DNA of 64,000 bases from Flaccisagitta enflata. Taxonomy: Eukaryota; Chaetognatha; Sagittoidea; Aphragmophora. The notes beneath the pieces were generated by a model. That model was not told where the DNA came from and ran no database searches. It saw only the letters and a program-made list of their open reading frames with translations. The first letter of the stretch is position 1. Each line of letters begins with the position of its first letter. The position numbers and the translations under genes were made by a program. The stretch lies in the NCBI GenBank assembly GCA_965153355.1, contig OZ231126.1:33480001-33544000 (forward strand), given 5' to 3'. Positions 20,636 through 31,735 of this stretch are shown in pieces.

Positions 20636-21145
20636 TAACTTTCGAGTAACCCAATCAGGTGAATATCCTTAATCTGTTTGATTGTGTACTTTAGTCTGTT
20701 TGACCTTTTAGGGAAAACCAAAGCCACAGGGAACCAAGGGCTAACCCAAGGGGCGGGGGTTACCCTAACAGGTGAATGTCCACTATTCTGTCTGCTTAAG
20801 TACTTTTGAACGCTTGTCCTTCAGATATGTGGTTGAGGGGACAACTTTCGAGTTACCCAATCAGGTGAATGTCCAGTTTGCAACTGATGGCCTTCTGTAT
20901 TGAATGGCTAACTCGCGAGTCACGCCCTTTCTTAGCTGAGGAAGGTAGGAGGAAGTGTCTTGGCATTTTTTCCCACTCTAGAGTGTTGCGTATGTTCAGA
21001 TACATTTTACCCGTTGAAGGATTGGGTGCGATACATTTGAAAGTATTCAGTACCCTAGAACAGGTAACAATCCTGATGCATTTTTTCCTACCTTCCATAG
21101 CTAGAAAAGGGCGTGGAGTTACCTGACCAGCTGAATGTCCACCAA
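20636..21145. repeat. Direct repeats plus a ~205-bp palindrome
   Basis: The motif TTACCCAATCAGGTGAATGT occurs in variants near 20650, 20759, 20850 and 21119. Positions 20920-21118 form a smaller palindrome: CACGCCCTTTCTTAGCTGAG followed by GAAGGTAGGA is complementary to the block at about 21090-21118. No gene. Confidence 0.65.
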
Positions 21146-23130
21146 GTCACAAAGCAAATCCACAAATGGTTCCAATGATAATTCTCGCGTAAATTACTGC
21201 TTTACATGACTGAAACGCCACAAAGAGTAGAGATAAATCCATTCACTCATTCATTCATTCATCCATTCAATTATAGATTTTTCTTTTTAGGCAGACTAGC
21301 TTTTAACATCTAGATACCTTGAATACGCGCCTAACGTGGTTTCAAGATTAAGGCAAGGCAGGTAGGAGGAACTCTAACAGTCTCCTCCTTAATGAAAGGA
21401 CTTTAAAGAGTGGCTAGTTAACCAGTTAGTTGTTTGATAAATTTTTCAGTTGATTGTAAGTTGTTGTAAATTGTAGCTATTATGAATTAATGAAAAATCC
21501 TTTAGTCAAATTATCATCTTGTTAGTTATAAAGTGACATGAAAAAAAAATGTAAAAACTTGTCCTTTCATCAAGGAGCCTCCACGTCGGTGAGTTCTGGC
21601 GCGGAGGAAGGACATACCAATGTGTATGTCCTTCCTCTTACCAAAGAGACTCTTTCAGTTATATTGATATTGACAAGTTCAAGCTCAGGAAACAGAAGAA
21701 GAACGTGGACTCAAGATTTGTTTGGCGATGTGCTTGATGTTGTGAACACGGAAGAGGACATCATATCATTGGCAGTTTCAGGTTGTTGGTAATAGTGTGA
21801 CTGGACTTATGCTTCCATTCTTATCTTGAGAGAAGTCACAGCAAAAAAGAGTGCGCACAGCTAGGCAAAAACAGCAAGGGAAGGACTGAAGATATGGAAT
21901 TGGCCTCATGGTTTAATTTGGGCCTAAAGTTCAGGATTGGTCTTGGTTATAATGTTAGGTTTGGGCTCCTATGGTCTGAAGGATGTGAATCTAGTAACCA
22001 GTGCATGGATTTGAAACGCTAATGATGGATAGTAAGAGTAGATAGTAGATATTCAGTAAGCCTGATGTTATTGTGACACATGCATTAACTATTCTTATTT
22101 AAGGGTAACAAGCATCTGCTTTATCCTAAACGATATTTTTTGTGATTAATCAGGAGAGGCAAGAGTGTACGTATTAGCAGGCAATCCAATGAAGCAGCGT
22201 TCAACCCATAGAAGGAGCAGTAGAAGCGGAAGTTGGATGTGGGTTCAAGGTATTGCAGGTAGTTAGCACTGATTATGAAGCAGATGAGGACTAACTCTGC
22301 CTTGGGGTATAATATGCTTTTGTTTTATTACAAAAAATTTTTGGCTACTCTTCTTTGTAATTTATCAGGGAAGTGGTTATGACAAGAAGAGTGCTTGGAG
22401 AAGAATTTCAACAGGAAAATTAGCAACAACAGTACTGGAGAGAAAAGTAAAGACGGCGCAAAGCTGTAACCTGAATTGACCAATAATTCATTATCATCAG
22501 CAAAAAAGAGTCCCTAGTTCTGAAAACGATGTAAAAAAAGTAGCTAAAAGTGGTACTCAGTTGCGCATTTTGCTTCTTATCGCACATCAATTCCAAAGAT
22601 ACCAATGGCTCAAGATAAGTTCAAATATTTGTGCAAACTTTCATCAGAACATTTCTTAAGTTCCTGTTTCAAAATAGAAACTCAAAACAGAAAAACAGTA
22701 AAATCTGGGACCTGAAAAATTGAGCTGATTTACTGGCGGCTCATGATTGCTGATGAGAATATGAACTCAAACTGATCATAATAAAGCCCCTTGCAAAGAA
22801 ATACAGATGGTTGATGCTTCCCTACCATCAGATGTTGAGGTGAAAAAGGACTAGTATATAGAATGAAGGAGATCCAATTTGAGCTTTTGGACCGGAAGTT
22901 AGAGCAGGAAATTTGACATAGTCAGCAGGAATACAGATCTTGCTATGATTTGTGTTGGGCCTATGTAATTGTCAGTTACTTTTGTCTTAAACAGGAATGG
23001 TAATATTGCATGCTTAAGATGGGAAGAGAAGAAGCTTGGTGTTGGAAGGATGGAGAAAGACCCCAGATTATCATCCGATACAGGATGCTGGCTATAAATC
23101 TAAGACTGAGAAGCAGAAGAAATTTCTGCA
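21146..23130. other. Gene-free unique sequence
   Basis: About 2 kb of AT-rich, mostly unique sequence. Short frames (for example 21538-21792 on plus) have no recognisable domain. No tandem array, palindrome or RNA gene was noticed. Confidence 0.5.
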
Positions 23131-25165
23131 TATGTGAAAGCATAGGTCATTGACCCCTTTTGTTAAGGCTTGAATTTGTGCCTGAAGGCCGGGGTTTTAG
23201 CTTTGTGGAAAATATTTGGGCAGGGATATAGGCCATGAGGGAGGGATTTAAGTAATGAGGGGGGGAGAGGGGGCGGGGGATTGTATGTAGAAGAAGAAGA
23301 AGGGTTTAAACTATGGTTTTGGCTTTTGGGGCTAGGATTTGAGTTTTGGGGCCGGGATATGGGTGTCAAGGCTGGATTTAAGGCCCAAAGCATTTTTAAA
23401 CATGGTCAGTAGGCCCCGAAGAAACCGATGACCTATGCTTAACACTAGGATTATAGAGGTATAGGTCTTTTGCTGGGATTTGAGGTGGAAGGTTGGGATT
23501 TGGGCTTGGAGGTTGGGGTTTCAGCTTCAAGGATGAAATTTGGGCCTAAAGGATGGGATTTGGGCCTCAAGGCATATGTGAAAGCATAGGTCATTAACCC
23601 CTCTGGTTAAGGCTTGAATTTTTGGAAAATATTTGGGCTGGGATATAGGCCATGAGGGAGGGATTTAAGTAATGAGGGGGGGAGAGGGGGCGGGGGATTG
23701 TATGTAGAAGAAGAAGAAGGATTTAAACTATGGTTTTGGCTTTTGGGGCTAGGATTTGAGTTTTGAGGCCGGGATATGGGTGTCAAGGCTGGATCTAAGG
23801 CCTGAAGCATTTTTAAACATGGTCAGCAGGCCCCGAAGAAACCGATGACCTATGCTTAACACTAGGATTATAGAGGTATAGGTCTTTTGCTGGGATTTGG
23901 GGTAGAAGGTTGGGATTTGGGCTTGGAGGTTGGGGTTTCAGCTTCAAGGATGAAATTTGGGCCTGAAGGATGGGATTTGGGCCTCATGGCTGGGGTTTGG
24001 GCCTTGAGGCTGGGGTTTGGGCCTTGAGGCTTTGGTTTGGGCCTTGAGGCTGGGGTTTGGGCCTTGAGGCTGGGGTTTGGGCCTTGAGGCTGGGGTTTGG
24101 GCCTTGAGGCTGGGGTTTGGGCCTCGAGGCTGGGGTCTGGGCCTCAAGGCTGGGGTTTGGGCCTCAAGGCTGGGGTATGGGCCTCAAGGCTGAGATATGG
24201 GCCTGAAGGTCGGAATTTGATTATGGAGGATGAAATTTAGGCCTCGAGGATGGAATTTGGGCCTTGAGACTGGTATTTGGGCCTCGAGGCTGAGATTGGC
24301 GCATGGAGATCAGGTTTGAGCTTCAAGGGTGAGATTTGGGTCTTGAGGATTGAATTTGGACATTGAGGCTGAGATTTGGGCTTTGAGGCTGGGATTTTGG
24401 CCTTGAGACTGTGATTTGGGCCTTGAGAATGGTAATTGGGCCTCGAGGCTGGGATTAGAGCCTGGAGATCAGATTTGAGGGTGAGATTTGGGTCTCAAGG
24501 ATGGAATTTGGGCCTTGAGGCTGAGATTTGGGCCGTGAGGCTAGGATTTTTAAACATGGTCAGCAGGCCCCGAAGGAACCGATGACCTATGCTTAACACT
24601 AGAATTATTGAGGTATAGGTCTTTTACTGGGATTTGGGCTTCAAAATTGGGATTTTGGCTTGGAGGTTGGGATTTCAGCTTCGAGGATGAAATTTGGGCC
24701 TCAAGGAAGGGATTTTGACCTTGAGGCTAGGTTTGGGCCTCGAGGCTGAGGTCTGGGCCCCAAGGCAGGGATTTGGGTCTAGAGGTAAGAATTAGATCTT
24801 CAAGGATGAGATTTGGGCCTGGAGGTTAGGATTTGGGTCTTGAGATTAAGGTTTGGGATTCAAGGTATGAATTTGCGACTAGAGGTTGAAATTTGGGCCT
24901 GTAGGCTATGCTTTGGGTGTCGAGGCTGAGAAAGGAGCTTTGAGAGTGGGATTTGGGATTCAAGGCTGGAATTTAGAGTCTCGTGGCTGAAATTTGAGCC
25001 TTTTGGCTAGGATTTGGTTGTCAAGGCTGGAATATGAGCTTTGAGGGTGGGATTTGGATCTCGAGGCCAGGGGGGGACGTAGGAGAAGAAGGAGGAGGAG
25101 GAGAAGGAGGAGAAATTTCTCCTGTGTGAAAGCATAGGTCATCGGCCCCTTCGGGGCCGCTGCCC
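23131..25165. mobile_element. Composite of ~20-bp minisatellite elements with GC-palindrome ends
   Basis: The right end (25124-25165) is GTGTGAAAGCATAGGTCATC followed by the GC palindrome GGCCCCTTCGGGGCCGCTGCCC-type terminus. Degenerate copies of the opposite end (GCAGGCCCCGAAG, CCGATGACCTATGCTTAACAC) occur at about 23405, 23824 and 24562. Between them is an array of ~20-bp units such as GCCTTGAGGCTGGGGTTTGG, cleanest at 23970-24180. Positions 23131-23572 and 23573-23975 are tandem duplicates of about 440 bp. Several element copies appear fused or nested. Confidence 0.75.
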
Positions 25166-26033
25166 AAAAAGGACTAAAAATGACTAAAAATGACCAAAAA
25201 TGACCAAAAATGACCAAAAATTATCAAAAATGATCAAAAATGACCAAAATGACCAAAATGACCAAAGATGACCAAAAATTACCAAAAATTATCAAAAATG
25301 ATCAAAAATGACCAAAATGACCAAAATGACCAAAAATAACCAAAAATGACCAAAATTGACGAAAAATGACCAAAAATGACTAACAATGATCAAAATGACC
25401 AAAAAGGACTAAAAATGACTAAAAATGACCAAAAATGACCAAAAATGACCAAAAATTATCAAAAGTGATCAAAAATGACCAAAATGACCAAAATGACCAA
25501 AATGACCAAAAATAACCAAAAATGACCAAAAATGACCAAAAATGACCAAAAATGACTAACAATGATCAAAATGACCAAAAATGACCAAAAATGACCAAAA
25601 ATGACCAAAAATGACCAAAAATGACCAAAAATGACCAAAATGACCAAAATGACCAAAAATGACCAAAAATGACCAAAAATGACCAAAAATGACCAAAAAT
25701 GACCAAAAATGATCACATATGGCCAAAAATGACCAAAATGACCAAAATGACCAAAATGACCAAAAATGACCAAGAATGACCAAAATGACCAAAAATGACC
25801 AAAAATAATCAAAAATGATAAAGAATGACCAAAAATGACCAAAAATGACCAAGAATGACCAAAATGACCAAAAATGACCAAAAATAATCAAAAATGATAA
25901 AGAATGACCAAACATGACCAAAAATGACCAAAAATGACCAAAAATGACCAAAAATGACCAAAACTGACCAAAAATAACCAAAAATGACTAGAAGCAACCA
26001 ATAATTCCCAAAAACAACAAAAAAATGACTCAA
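25166..26033. repeat. (TGACCAAAA)n satellite
   Basis: Ten/eleven-bp units as at 8333-8985, with larger duplicated blocks (for example the segment around 25230-25400 recurs at 25390-25570). Confidence 0.93.
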
Positions 26034-26130
26034 AATAACTCCAGACGACCCAAAAAGACGAAAAAAAGCAAAGAGTTACAGACCGACCGACGGACCCACC
26101 GACCGACCGACCAACCGACCGACGGAGCGG
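26034..26130 (-). mobile_element. Short hairpin-family element fragment (minus)
   Basis: Read on the minus strand it gives GTCCGTCGGTCGG-type runs and TAACTCTTTGCTTTTTT leading into the satellite, as at 61988-62080 on plus. It marks the edge of the preceding satellite. Confidence 0.6.
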
Positions 26131-26499
26131 CTAAAAAGCAATGAAAAAAATCATTTCTTGTTTTGATTTAAGCCAAGCGAAAATGTTACTGAGGGATTTG
26201 CAGAGGCTCCTGAAAAATCCCGAACTTTTTGGGTAATGCTGAGCAAATTCCTGATCCATACCAAAAAACCACATAAAAATCGGATGATGCGCATTGCTGC
26301 GCATTGCGCACATGTGTTAACTTTGCCAATCGCAATTCGATGCTTGAGCGGTGGCGGACTTTTTACGCGCGCGAGAACGAATATGGAGCAGCCTCCACTG
26401 ACAAATTTTTTTTGCGGAATTATAACTCACTCTGACGAAAAGAACATAGTCCAGCATATCATTAGAAAGCTCATGACACGAGGAAGGCGATGATGCATA

Positions 26500-27060
26500 C
26501 CAAATTGAGCGGGTATCATGTGAAAATGAGAGAGCCTGCTCAAATGTGAGCAGTTATCACTCAAGGAGTAGCTTAAGCACTTTTTTTTAGCAAGTTTGGT
26601 CAAAACAGATGGAGTTTGCATCAAAATAAATCCAATTTGCGCCTGATTCAGCGAGTTTGCTCATAAATGAGCGAGTAAGTTCAACAATATCCAATAGCAA
26701 AGTTTCAAAAAAGTCTTCAAATTGTCCTCCAAAAAGATAAAGATAGTTTGCCCCATAATCCATATGGAAGTGTTGGCAGAACAAGTTCACTCAAATATAA
26801 GTGAGTTTGCTCAATTATAAACAAGTCAGCTAAAAAAGAGCGAATTTGCTCAAAATAAGCTTCCCTGTTCAAAATGAGCAACCTTACTTTAAATGAGCAG
26901 CTATGTTCAAAACGAGCGGTTTTACTCCTAATGAGCAATGTATCTCAAGATGGACCAATCTTCCAAATAAAGCAAGTTTGCTCAAAATGAGCAAGTTAGC
27001 TCAAAATGAGTGTTTGGTAAAATTGAGCGAATTTGCTCAAAATGAGCGCATTTGTCAGTT
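26500..27060. repeat. Degenerate minisatellite of GAGCAAGTTTGCTCAAAAT-type units
   Basis: Loosely spaced 16-20-bp units, each with a small inverted core (GAGCAA / TTGCTC). A weaker run lies at 28560-28800. 26131-26499 and 27061-27298 hold nothing else recognisable. Confidence 0.6.
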
Positions 27061-27300
27061 GTAGTCGTAAAAATGAATTTGTTTTAAACTAAGCAGCATA
27101 AATGACCATTGACCAATGAGTAGTTGCTTTGTGAATAGGCAGGGGCAGTGCCTGTAGGGGGGCGAAGTACTTGCCAGCAGTTATGTAAGTAGGTCATCCA
27201 CTGGATGGCATTAACTAGGATTGGAAGATCGGGCAAAAGTTCGCGCAAAATCAGAAAACTTTCCGCACATCACGATTTTACACTTGAGTGCACCTACATA

Positions 27301-27569
27301 CAGTCAGTGGACAAAACGGTATTTGTAGATATATCAGCAGTTTAGCATATTTCAATATGTTAAAATCTCTTATCTTAATACATATTAACACATTAAATTC
27401 TTTTATTCTTCTGCAATAAATTTTGTAAAATGAGAGATTTCAATGCGATGAAATTTGCTAGAATAAGAGATTTCAACACGTTGAAATATACAACAATGAA
27501 AAAGAGAGATTTCAACGCATTGAAATATGTATAACTATTTACATATCTACAAATACTGTCCACTGACTG
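27301..27569. mobile_element. Tc1/mariner-type MITE with TA duplication
   Basis: The ends CAGTCAGTGGACA and TGTCCACTGACTG are inverted and continue inward as GTATTTGTAGATAT / ACATATCTACAAATAC. TA dinucleotides flank both ends (27299-27300 and 27570-27571), the target duplication of Tc1/mariner elements. At 269 bp with no transposase it is non-autonomous. Inside are three copies of AGAGATTTCAA. Confidence 0.85.
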
Positions 27570-27718
27570 TATATCTCTGCTTATTGTAAGTGCACGCTGC
27601 ACAATATAAAAAAACACCTAAATAAAACATATAATCACAAGACAGCAGAAGCAGTGGGCGAGATTGACCAAAAAAGCCACCTTAAAACTCATATCGGGTC
27701 CGCAATTTAGCCAAGCTT

Positions 27719-27945
27719 TTTTAGTTGTGGACAGTTAACTCTAGAGGCTTTGTCAATCCGTCCATCTGTCCATCGGTCTGTGGTGATCGAGATGAAAAGT
27801 GGCCAAACGCGCATTTTTGATGCTGCCATTGTGATAGTCTCTGTGCGTGAGTGTGTGCGGGGTGAACCAGGGTGTGGATGGGGGTTGTATGCTCCTGCCC
27901 ACCCGTCCGCAACAATATTGTGGCCCCGCGTCAATTTTGTCTTAG
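27719..27945 (+). mobile_element. Short hairpin-headed element (copy)
   Basis: It begins TTTTTAGTTGTGGACAG and continues to CTAGAGGCTTTGTCAATCC. It has a CGCGCATTTTTGATG block and ends with GCAACAATATTGTGGCCCC and a GCGTCA tail. Same family as 55891-56107, with a mutated head hairpin. Confidence 0.75.
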
Positions 27946-28139
27946 TTTTGTCATTACGTGGCTTTAAAGACCGAATTTTTGATCGGCAAAGTTGACAAAT
28001 GTGCGCGATGTCCAATTTTAATGCGGTTTTCGATTATAGAATCCTTACTGCTATGCTTTAATCTATCAATATGGAACTTTTACCGCGGTGGCGATGTTTT
28101 TCCACATAATTTATCGGACTGCTGCTGCTGCTGCTTAAC

Positions 28140-28260
28140 TTTTTAGTTGCGGATACGCAACTCTATAGGAGGCTTTGTCCGTCCCTTGGACTGTTGGACC
28201 GTGTGTCCATGAGCACGAGTCAAAAAGTGATAAAACGAGTGTTGAAGATGCGTGCAAAAT
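28140..28260 (+). mobile_element. Short hairpin-headed element (5' part)
   Basis: The head AGTTGCGGATACGCAACT, then CTATAGGAGGCTTTGTCCG. The copy loses similarity after about 28260, before the usual 3' end. Confidence 0.65.
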
Positions 28261-28339
28261 GCGTAAACATGCTCTAAAGTGAGCACATATGTTTTAAAAT
28301 GAACATTCCTCATCTTGAGCGAATACAAACATTCTAAGC

Positions 28340-28540
28340 TTGTTAACTAATAGGGCCGGATACACGGCCACCGAAGTCGCCTGCGGGTGGGCAAGGGCCA
28401 TATTTGAGGTCACATGACCATTTGGGCAGGAGCAGTGAGGTGAAAAAAATATAATCATAAAAAAAGTAATGCGTGACTGACCGACCGAGTTACGTGCACG
28501 CGACTAGATACAGCGGGTTTGCAAAAAAAATGATAACAAT
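28340..28540 (-). mobile_element. Short hairpin-headed element, subfamily with CGGCC end (minus)
   Basis: On the minus strand it starts near 28530 with AGTCGCGTGCACGTAACT, then GGTCGGTCAGTCACG, and ends in CCCACCCGCAGGCGAC and GTGTATCCGGCCCTA. Confidence 0.6.
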
Positions 28541-28844
28541 GATTTAATCCTTTTTGCCTTTTGAGCATAATTGAAAGATGAGCGAGTTTGTTTAGATATT
28601 TACCTGCCGAAGAGCAAGCTAGTCGGCCCCTGATGTTTGCGTTTTCACTATTTAAAAACTACCCAAATTGCAGTATCTTGCTCAAAATCAGCGAATTCAT
28701 GCAAAATCAGCAAGTTAACAGAAATGATCAGGAATTCTCAACAGCGCTCTCTCTTAAACTGAGCAATGGGGCCTAAGTGAGTATGATACAAATGAGCAAG
28801 TTTCCTTAAAAAAAGTGTACCTTTTTAGTCGCAGACTCGCGACT

Positions 28845-28965
28845 CTATAACCCACTTTTCGGTCCGTCGGTCGGTCGGTTGGTCACAAAACTGTTTTTCG
28901 ACTTTTTCCGCTCCTGCCCACCCGTCCGCGACTAATGCTGCTGTGTATACGGCCTTGTTTCGAGT
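28845..28965 (+). mobile_element. Short hairpin-headed element, subfamily with CGGCCTTGTTT end
   Basis: The head AGTCGCAGACTCGCGACT, then GGTCCGTCGGTCGGTCGG, CTGCCCACCCGTCCGCGAC and the terminus GTATACGGCCTTGTTTC. Confidence 0.7.
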
Positions 28966-29093
28966 CAGTCTACTGAAAATGAACTAATTCACCCGAACAA
29001 TATAAATGGGGAAAAAATCTTGGACACTGCTGGTCCGAGTGTTTACAGGTAGTTAATGCATCACTGCTCCCGCCCAAATACATGATTAGTCTT

Positions 29094-29312
29094 TTTAGTT
29101 GCGGACATGCAGCTCTATAAGAGGCTCTGTCCATCTGTCGGTCTGTCGGTTTATCACGCTTGAGTCGAAAACGTGAAAAATCGCATTTATAATGATGTAG
29201 TTGTGATTGTGTGTGTGGGGGAGGGGAGGGGGAGAGGGAGTGGGGTGAGGACGGGGGTTTGATGCCCCTGCCCACCCATCCGCAGCAAAATCGTGACCCC
29301 GCGTCACTTGTT
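29094..29312 (+). mobile_element. Short hairpin-headed element (complete copy)
   Basis: TTTTTAGTTGCGGACATGCA head, GGCTCTGTCC, a GTGTGTGGGGGAGGGG stretch, then CTGCCCACCCATCCGCAGC and the terminal hairpin GTGACCCCGCGTCAC followed by TTG. Confidence 0.78.
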
Positions 29313-29529
29313 TTATCGATGCCCCTGCCCACACACAAACGACTTGGGTAGATGGCCAAAATAAAGGAGTGATGCTTTTATTCTCAAAAGAAGCATCAAC
29401 TTTGGCTTTTGGAAGGTCATTACCTTACTTCGTTTAAAAGATAGTGGCCCTCAAAATGAGGGGTCAATTCTTCTTTTTCTCTAAAGAAGCATCAACTTTG
29501 GAAGACTGTCGCTCCTAGACGAACAGAGC

Positions 29530-29602
29530 AAATGACCTCAACTTAGGCTCATTTTAAAGAGCTGTCTCTGTTCTTTAAAATGAGCCCAAGTCGAGGTCAT
29601 TA
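29530..29602. repeat. 73-bp hairpin
   Basis: AATGACCTCAACTTAGGCTC and TTTAAAGA pair with the complementary arm ending GAGGTCATT. It lies in a region with direct repeats of AAGAAGCATCAACTTTGG (29388 and 29487). No gene. Confidence 0.7.
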
Positions 29603-29773
29603 GCTCAATTTGTTTAGAGGATATAAACTTACAAACATGGGGGTGGTGGACAAAGATTGTTCCCTGATTTGCATAATATTTTCTTATTCTTGGGGGGCCA
29701 TGATTTTTATGAAAATACCATTGAGCTATGAAAACCATCTCAGCACATGCCAAGGATGGGATTTCAACCAAAA

Positions 29774-30165
29774 AAGTCGCATGCACGCGACTCTACACCC
29801 CGCTTTGTTGGTCCGTCCGTCCGTCAGTCCGTCGGTCCATCCGTCCATCCGTCGGTCCGTCACACTTTACTTTTTTGTGATATAACATCAACTTCCAGGT
29901 CATTTCAAGTCATTTTAAGTCATTAATAGTTATTCTAAGTAATTTTGAGTCATTCAAAGTCATTTTAAGTAATTTTCGGCCATTTCAAGTTATCTTAAGT
30001 CATTTTTGGTCATGAGGTTTTTTAGTCATTTTATGTCTTTTTTGGTCATTTTAGGTCGTTCTAAGTCATTGAAAGTCATTCTAAGTCATTGAAAGTCATT
30101 CTAAGTCATTTTTAGTCTGTAAGTCTCGCACGCGACTTATAGGTAATGGCCTTGTTCTTTTCGTA
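29774..30165 (+). mobile_element. Short hairpin-headed element with internal TTAAGTCAT array
   Basis: The head is AGTCGCATGCACGCGACT, followed by GTCCGTCCGTCAGTCCG-type runs and CACTTTACTTTTTTGTG. An array of ~11-bp TTAAGTCATTT units fills 29895-30115. The end is CGCACGCGACTTATAGG and GGCCTTGTTC. This complete copy shows that the family carries satellite arrays between its ends. 30166-30525 holds nothing else. Confidence 0.7.
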
Positions 30166-30525
30166 CCTTCCTATACCAGTCACATGCTGTTAAAGTTTGT
30201 GCAGGTATGACACTGTAAAACCACCACACTGATGCAGTCTGTACTATTTTGATTGGAAACAAGACGATAAAAGAAATTCGTCATACAGAGAAAAATTGCT
30301 GAAAGAATAGGTCGCTCCTGATCACTCCAAAAGTTAGGAGCGAGAATTGTTTTCTACTCTTACAAGCCTAAAGTATAAAAGTTTTAATACTCGATGCATT
30401 GACCGACCCCATATGATTCTTCTAAGGCAGGTTTCGTGCTGTAAAACATGCTTATTAAGAGGGGCGGAAACACATTTTTTGCTCTCCGCTCTTGCACGCC
30501 GTTTCCTATTATGATTCACGTAGTG

Positions 30526-30735
30526 TCAAAGTTACAAACCTCAAAGATACTATCCTCAAAGATTCAATGCTCAAAGATACTATCTTAAAAGATACTATTC
30601 TAAAAGATACAATCCTCAAAGATACTATCCTCAAAGATACTATTCTTTAAGATACTATCCTAAGGATACTATCCTCAATGATACTACCCTCAAAGATACA
30701 ATCCTCAAGATACTATGCTAAGAGATACGTTCATA
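30526..30735. repeat. 15-bp satellite, block 1
   Basis: Units of ATCCTCAAAGATACT/ATACA with frequent substitutions; degenerate outer edge of the main satellite. Confidence 0.9.
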
Positions 30736-30882
30736 TGGTTTTAGGCAATAGAATCATTTACATCTTAAAACTGTTGTTTTTTGTGAGAAAATGAGTAGGG
30801 ATCATTCATTTTACTAACTTTGATTTTGTTCAAGGATTGGACAATCATGTATAGGACAACACATAAGTGCCAGAGTACAGAA

Positions 30883-31477
30883 CACTGTGCTTTCAAAAAA
30901 AACTGAGTGAAAAATCACATAACTGTTGGTTTCTCTGCATTTTTGTGTAGTGTTGGGGTGTGATAGCAGGTAACTGACTAAAATAAAATCATTCACCGAG
31001 CGCTTTTTGAGCAATCTTCAAAATGGAAAAAAATTAGACCCATTTTCAATGAAGATTCTACTGAGTTGTATTGATCTATTTTTTGACTTCATATTGTTGA
31101 TCTATGCAAAATTCCCTTTCATTTGATAGGTCACACCATATGGTTTAATTTCAAAATAAAGTTTTCATTTTTTGAGCCACCGTTACTTTTTTGTAACGGT
31201 GACTCAAAAAATGAAAATTTTGATTTTTTACAAAAGTATAGAGTGCGACCCATCAAATGTAAGGGAATTTTGCGTAGATTAATAATATGGAGTCAAAAAA
31301 TAGGTCAATACAACTCAGTAGAATCTTTATTGAAAATGAGTCTAATTTTTTTCCATTTTGAAGATTACTAAAAAAACGCTCGGTGAATGATTTTATTTTG
31401 GCTATATATATGTTATCACACCCCAACACTACACAAAAATGCAGAGAAACCCACAGATTCTTTTTGAAAGCACAGTG
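30883..31477. mobile_element. ~595-bp palindrome between satellite blocks
   Basis: The left end CACTGTGCTTTCAAAAA is complementary to the right end TTTTTGAAAGCACAGTG. Mirrored blocks include TAGTGTTGGGGTGTGATA, ATTCACCGAGCG and CTACTGAGTTGTATTGA. The centre is near 31190 (ACCGTTAC...GTAACGGT). The core CATTTGATAGGTCACAC is shared with the palindrome at 19998-20621, but the outer arms differ. Non-coding. Confidence 0.85.
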
Positions 31478-31735
31478 AGAAAGATATCAAAAAGGCAGTT
31501 TTTAGACTTCCATGAAAATGGCGCAAAAATGATATTACTTTAGCCTCACATTTGATAAAGAGAATAGGGTCAATTTAATGATTCACTTTGAGACCACGAC
31601 CTGAAAAGAACATCTATTGCCCATAAAGCATATAGAAGGATGCAAAAAATATTTTCTTTGAATTTTTATCCATAAGAAGACTTCCATTTTTGTGGCATCA
31701 ATGCCCATAAGCGATTCTATTACTTAATCCTGATC

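Noticed and set aside
21538-21792. 84-codon frame, plus strand
   Set aside because: No domain, no splice or promoter evidence, and no similarity I recognise.
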